Shown one piece after another: positions 60,690-64,000 of a stretch of 64,000 bases of DNA. The position numbers and the translations under genes were made by a program. The stretch's first letter is position 1. Each line of letters opens with the position of its first letter. Under the pieces are notes generated by a model. That model saw only the letters and a list, made by a program, of their open reading frames with translations, was not told where the DNA came from and did not search any database. Source of the stretch: Streptomyces sp. 35G-GA-8 (GTDB taxonomy: Bacteria; Actinomycetota; Actinomycetes; Streptomycetales; Streptomycetaceae); the NCBI RefSeq assembly GCF_023534745.1, contig NZ_JAMHJQ010000001.1, forward strand, positions 442,110 through 506,109. The letters are read 5' to 3'.

Positions 60690-61328
60690 ATGGACACAGA
60701 TACCGAGATGAAACCCTTCGACCTGGGCCCCGCGTGCGACGAGATGGCACGGTTGCTCGACGGCATCAAGGATGATCAGCTCGCCGGCCCGACGCCCTGT
60801 CCCGACTACGCGGTACGGGACGTGCTGGCGCATCTCGTCGGGCTGACGGTGGCGTTCCGCGACGCCGCGGCGAAGAAATCCGGGCCTACGACCGACACAC
60901 CGCCGGACGCCGGCCTTCCCGTACTGCCCGACGACTGGCGTGAGGTGCTGCCCCGGCAGTTGGACGAACTGGCCGAGTCCTGGCGTTCGCCCGCCGCCTG
61001 GGAGGGCGGCACCCGGGTCGGTGGTGTCGATCTGCCGGGCGCGGTGGCCGGGCTGGTCGCCCTCAATGAAGTACAGATCCACGGCTGGGACCTGGCGCGG
61101 AGCACGGGGCTGCCGTACGCCCCCGCCGAGGCGTCGCTCCGGGCGTCGCTCGCGGTGCTGGCACCGCCCCAGGCGGCCGGGTCGGGCGACTCGGGAGGTG
61201 CCGACGACCCGGGCCCGGCCGCGGACAGCGTGTTCGGGCCGCCGGTCGGGGTCCCCGAGGACGCCCCGCTGCTGGACCGGGTGATCGGCCTGAGCGGTCG
61301 CCGCCCCGACTGGCGGCCCGGGGAGTAG
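60690..61328 (+). CDS. DinB/TIGR03086-like metal-binding protein (mycothiol-dependent maleylpyruvate isomerase family)
   Basis: Soluble protein of 212 residues. The four-helix DinB-type start is FDLGPACDEMARLLDGIKDDQLAGPTPCPDYAVRDVLAHLVGLTVAF, with PCPDYAVRDVLAHL being the conserved metal-site segment. A second His is in NEVQIHGWDLARSTG. Such proteins bind a divalent metal and in actinomycetes may use mycothiol. The C-terminus is Gly/Asp-rich. The start at 60690 is chosen; in-frame ATGs at 60639, 60657 and 60708 are possible. Function beyond family is unknown. Confidence 0.87.
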   Translation: MDTDTEMKPFDLGPACDEMARLLDGIKDDQLAGPTPCPDYAVRDVLAHLVGLTVAFRDAAAKKSGPTTDTPPDAGLPVLPDDWREVLPRQLDELAESWRSPAAWEGGTRVGGVDLPGAVAGLVALNEVQIHGWDLARSTGLPYAPAEASLRASLAVLAPPQAAGSGDSGGADDPGPAADSVFGPPVGVPEDAPLLDRVIGLSGRRPDWRPGE

Positions 61329-61338
61329 GCCAGGGTCC

Positions 61339-61384
61339 GGGCCGGCCGCCCGAGGGTCCGGGGGGCTCTGCGGTCGGCCGGCCC
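61339..61384. terminator. long-loop hairpin between convergent genes
   Basis: GGGCCGGCCG pairs perfectly with CGGCCGGCCC over a 26-base loop, with outer GGGT/ACCC extension. It lies just after the DinB-like stop and before the HEAT-repeat protein stop. Confidence 0.55.
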
Positions 61385-61396
61385 ACCCTCATCCGG

Positions 61397-63562
61397 TCAG
61401 GCGGTGGGCGCCCGCAGCAGTGCGCGGGCCCTCTCCTGGAAGCGCGCGTCCGAGGAGACGACATCGGAGGCCAGGCCCGTGCTCCATACACGGTGGTCCC
61501 GTTCCGCCAGCCTGGTCAGCCGGTGGAGTTCGGACTCCGTCAGAGACTCGGGGCCGAGCGCCGCGAGCGCTTCGAGTGCACCCATCGGGTCCGCGTTGCG
61601 TTCCGCGCAGCGCAGGAGCGTGGCCGCGAGACGCGCGCGGTGCCGCGTGGCCGTTCCGGTGGCGAGCAGGGCCAGCGCCATCGACGGGGCCCGTTCGGGG
61701 TGGGCCAGTCCCCGTTCCAGGGCCGGACGGAGCGTCGCGGCGGCCGGTCCGAGCCGGGCGGCGGCGCGGGCGGCGTTGACGGCTGTCCAGCGCATCCACT
61801 CGCTGTCCGACGCCTCCAGCACGGCGGCGATCACCGGCAGCGCCTCCCCCGGATCACCGGTCAGCCGCCACAGGGCGAGGGCGATGTCCACGTCCGCGTC
61901 CAGCCGTGGGGCCGTCACCCGATCGTCGTCCGTAGCGAGCGCCGCCCGCAGACGCGGCACCAGCACGGCGGCGTCCTCGCCGAGATCGGCCGTGGCGCGG
62001 GCGGCCTGTCGTACGCGGTGGAGGTCGGCCGCCGCGAGCTCCGCGGCGAGGACGGTCAGCAGGGGTTCGAGGTCGCCGGTGAGGGAGTGGAGCGCACGCG
62101 CGGCGGCGAACCGGCCTGGCTCGGGCCCCGCGACGGCGGCCTCCGCCAGCGGCACGACGGCCCTTCCCGGATCGACAGCCGCCAGCGCGGCGGGCACGAA
62201 CGCGGGGAACTGGCCGAGCAGCGCGGCCAGTTCGGAGAAGGCGGGCGCGGCTCGCTCGCCCCAGGAGGCGAGCAGCCGGATGAGCCGGTTCGGCTCGTTC
62301 CCGTCGAGCCCCGGCACGGTCAGTCTGACTCTGGCGGCGTCCAGCAGCTCCGGGTGGTACGGAAACGGACCGTCGTGGCCTTCGCGGGGGAAGCCGCAGG
62401 CGGCGCCGAGGGCCGCCGGGCGCTCGGCCAGATCACGCGCGAGCAGCGGGGCCGCCCGCTCGGGGTCCACGACCGCCAGGACTTTGAGCGCGCGGTCCGC
62501 GACATCGCCGCCCCGGTCCGCGCTGTCCCCGCCCCGGTCCGCGACATCCCCGCCCCCGGAGGCGAGCGCCGTCAGCGCGGGCGCCGCGGCGAGCGCGTAC
62601 GGTCCGAGCTTGTCCAGGGCGCTGAGCGCCGGACGCGCCGACGCCGGGTCGTCCAACAGCGCGATCAGCGGGTTCGCGAGCCGGGCGGGCGCGCTCCGCG
62701 AGAACACACACGCCTGCTCCGTCGCCCACAGGGCCTCCGCGCGCACCTCGTCGTCCGGGACGCGCAGCGCGAAATCGAGCAGCGCGAACGCCGCCTCGCG
62801 ATCGGCGGGGGTATCGCGGTCCAGCAGGGCCTCGACGATGTGGTGCAGCGGTTCCGTCCGCTCCGCATCGAAGCGGCCGGCGACCAGTTGGTCGGCAGGC
62901 AGCAGGGACAGCACGGCCTGTTGGTGTGTCCCGGTCCAGGGCAGCCCCAGGTCCAGGGTGCCGAGGACCGCGGCGATCCGAAGCTCCCCGGGCTCCCCCG
63001 CCGCCAATGCCCCCGTGACCATGCCCACCGCCGCGCCCGCGGGGTCGAGCAGGACCGCCCCTGCCAGCAGCTCGGCCCGTACGAGCGGCTCCTCCTCCCG
63101 CTCCCAGCGCCGCAGCAGCACCGGAAGAACGGGCTCCACGGCCCCCGTACGCGCCGCCGCCCAGACGGCCGCCTGCCGCACCGCCCCGTCCTCGGCGTCG
63201 ACCAGCGGCAGCATCAGGGGCAGTTGGCCGATCACGGCGGCCTGGCACTCGCCGGGCGGCGTGCCGTCGTACACGGCCTCGCTCTCGGCTATCCCTCCGA
63301 GAAGGACGAGCAGCTCGTCGGTGCGCACCCCGGCGGCGGCCAGCCCGGCGAGATACGGCACGGCCCGCGCGGACGCCTCGTACACCGACCCCTGGTGGAG
63401 GATGCAGCCGTACAGCTCGCCCAACGCCTCCTCGGCCGCCTCCTCGTCCGCACCCGCCAGCGCCCGCAACGTCTCGGGCACGTCGTCGGCGCTGCCGTAG
63501 GCGTGCTCAAGCTCCGCCCACGGCTGGGCGTCGAGGTCGGCGAATACCTGTACGAGATCCAT
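61397..63562 (-). CDS. HEAT-repeat domain protein
   Basis: Protein of 721 residues rich in Ala, Leu and Glu with helical pairs throughout, consistent with HEAT-type solenoid repeats (for example DEEAAEEALGELYGCILHQGSVYEASARAVPYLAGLA near residues 38-74 and repeated AAVLGTLDLGLPWTG- and RAARLGPAAATLRPAL-like helices). A Gly/Asp low-complexity insertion of three 7-residue units (GGDVADR type) lies at about residues 336-357. Such proteins bind other proteins; no enzyme motif is seen. It is divergent from the GlxA-type regulator gene. Confidence 0.83.
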   Translation of the reverse strand: MDLVQVFADLDAQPWAELEHAYGSADDVPETLRALAGADEEAAEEALGELYGCILHQGSVYEASARAVPYLAGLAAAGVRTDELLVLLGGIAESEAVYDGTPPGECQAAVIGQLPLMLPLVDAEDGAVRQAAVWAAARTGAVEPVLPVLLRRWEREEEPLVRAELLAGAVLLDPAGAAVGMVTGALAAGEPGELRIAAVLGTLDLGLPWTGTHQQAVLSLLPADQLVAGRFDAERTEPLHHIVEALLDRDTPADREAAFALLDFALRVPDDEVRAEALWATEQACVFSRSAPARLANPLIALLDDPASARPALSALDKLGPYALAAAPALTALASGGGDVADRGGDSADRGGDVADRALKVLAVVDPERAAPLLARDLAERPAALGAACGFPREGHDGPFPYHPELLDAARVRLTVPGLDGNEPNRLIRLLASWGERAAPAFSELAALLGQFPAFVPAALAAVDPGRAVVPLAEAAVAGPEPGRFAAARALHSLTGDLEPLLTVLAAELAAADLHRVRQAARATADLGEDAAVLVPRLRAALATDDDRVTAPRLDADVDIALALWRLTGDPGEALPVIAAVLEASDSEWMRWTAVNAARAAARLGPAAATLRPALERGLAHPERAPSMALALLATGTATRHRARLAATLLRCAERNADPMGALEALAALGPESLTESELHRLTRLAERDHRVWSTGLASDVVSSDARFQERARALLRAPTA
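62493..62555. repeat. 21-bp tandem repeat inside the HEAT protein gene
   Basis: Three consecutive 21-bp units (starting CGGTCCGCG) encode GGDVADR, GGDSADR and GGDVADR. They sit in a non-helical linker and may vary in copy number. Confidence 0.8.
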
Positions 63563-63616
63563 GGCCGGAATGCTGCCACGGGGGTCTGACAACGGTGCCC
63601 GACGTCCTGCCCCACG

Positions 63617-63622
63617 TAACCT
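63617..63622 (+). promoter_or_regulatory. -10-like element of the GlxA-type regulator
   Basis: TAACCT ends six bases before the GTG start codon. No ribosome binding site is present, which suggests a leaderless transcript. The remaining divergent gap is short (66 bases). Confidence 0.4.
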
Positions 63623-63628
63623 CCTCCT

Positions 63629-64000
63629 GTGCCAGCCTCCCGCCTGTATCGCGTCGCCGTCCTTGTCCTTGAGGGTGCGAAGCCGCTCGATGTCGGCATT
63701 CCCGCGCAGGTTTTCACGACCCGCGCGAGCATGCCGTACGAGGTGCGGGTGTGCGGTGCGACCCCCGGCCTCGTGACCGGCGGCGACGGCCTCGCCTACG
63801 ACGTCGCCCACGGCCTCGACGCGCTCGCGTGGGCCGACATCGTCTTCGTCCCCGGCTACCGGTTCCCGGACCGCGACGACCCGCCGCGGGCCGTCGTCGA
63901 CGCGCTGATCGCCGCCCACGACCGGGGCGCGCGGCTCGCCGCCATCTCGACGGGCGCCTTCGCGCTCGCCGCCACTGGGCTGCTCGACGGCAGGCGCGCC
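63629..64000 (+). CDS. GlxA-type regulator, DJ-1/PfpI-like N-terminal domain (C-terminus beyond window)
   Basis: The first 124 codons of a protein that continues past the window edge. The visible part is the amidotransferase-like domain of the GlxA/AraC regulator family: YRVAVLVLEGAKPLDVGIPAQVF, then EVRVCGATPG, WADIVFVPGYR and LAAISTGAFALAATGLLDGRRA. The usual nucleophile Cys of the DJ-1 elbow is replaced by Thr (ISTGAF), as in several GlxA regulators. An AraC-type HTH is expected downstream but not seen. GTG start without a ribosome binding site. Divergent from the HEAT-repeat gene. Confidence 0.8.
   Translation, partial: MPASRLYRVAVLVLEGAKPLDVGIPAQVFTTRASMPYEVRVCGATPGLVTGGDGLAYDVAHGLDALAWADIVFVPGYRFPDRDDPPRAVVDALIAAHDRGARLAAISTGAFALAATGLLDGRRA

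Overview
This 64-kb window is chromosomal DNA from an actinomycete, almost certainly a Streptomyces. The GC content is very high, third codon positions are strongly G/C, and GTG/TTG starts are frequent. F420-type enzymes (LLM and PPOX classes) and a mycothiol-type DinB/TIGR03086 protein are present, and the only two TTA codons I found sit in probable bldA-dependent genes. The gene order allantoicase - allantoinase - IclR regulator - small DUF5955 protein - nucleotidyltransferase - malate synthase matches the allantoin/glyoxylate locus I know from Streptomyces. I see no rRNA, tRNA, CRISPR array, prophage, transposase or origin.

Layout. 1-6.5 kb holds mixed metabolic genes: a truncated FAD oxidoreductase, a nucleotidyltransferase, an inositol-monophosphatase-like enzyme, a cytosolic-looking gamma-glutamyltransferase homologue and a lipoate ligase homologue. 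A short remnant that resembles a cytidine deaminase N-terminus lies between the last two. 6.5-12.9 kb is a five-gene minus-strand operon for reductive pyrimidine/hydantoin breakdown: carbon-nitrogen hydrolase, aminotransferase, dihydropyrimidinase, LLM oxidoreductase and NCS1 permease. 13-18.3 kb carries a TTA-containing hypothetical gene, a PPOX/XRE pair divergent from methionine aminopeptidase, and a lipoprotein gamma-glutamyltransferase. 19.3-22.5 kb is a gluABCD-type glutamate ABC transporter. 22.7-27.6 kb carries exonuclease III, an MBL-fold enzyme, a fused enol-lactonase/decarboxylase (PcaL type), and a TetR regulator divergent from a membrane protein.

27.6-36.9 kb is a LacI-headed locus: FAD oxidoreductase, hydantoinase/oxoprolinase, an HExxH-containing unknown, a permease and a Tat-exported beta-propeller protein. 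A Tat-exported esterase is divergent from lacI. 37-44.2 kb is a sugar (ribose/fructose/inositol type) ABC transporter with a ROK kinase, a GntR regulator and a divergent Gfo/Idh/MocA dehydrogenase. 44.2-47.3 kb is a tight histidine kinase - response regulator - cytochrome P450 operon. 47.3-47.9 kb is a non-coding stretch built around two 65-bp copies of an imperfect palindrome in inverted orientation, which is the most unusual structure here. 47.9-54.4 kb is the allantoin-to-glyoxylate-to-malate block. 54.5-60.5 kb is a peptide-type ABC transporter operon preceded by a DUF1684 gene. The window ends with a DinB-type protein, a HEAT-repeat protein and a truncated GlxA-type regulator.

Together the region is dominated by nitrogen and carbon scavenging: pyrimidines, allantoin, glutamate, gamma-glutamyl compounds, sugars and peptides. 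Each block has its own local regulator, and candidate operators are visible for several of them. Function calls come from reading translated sequence and recognising families; no database search was run.
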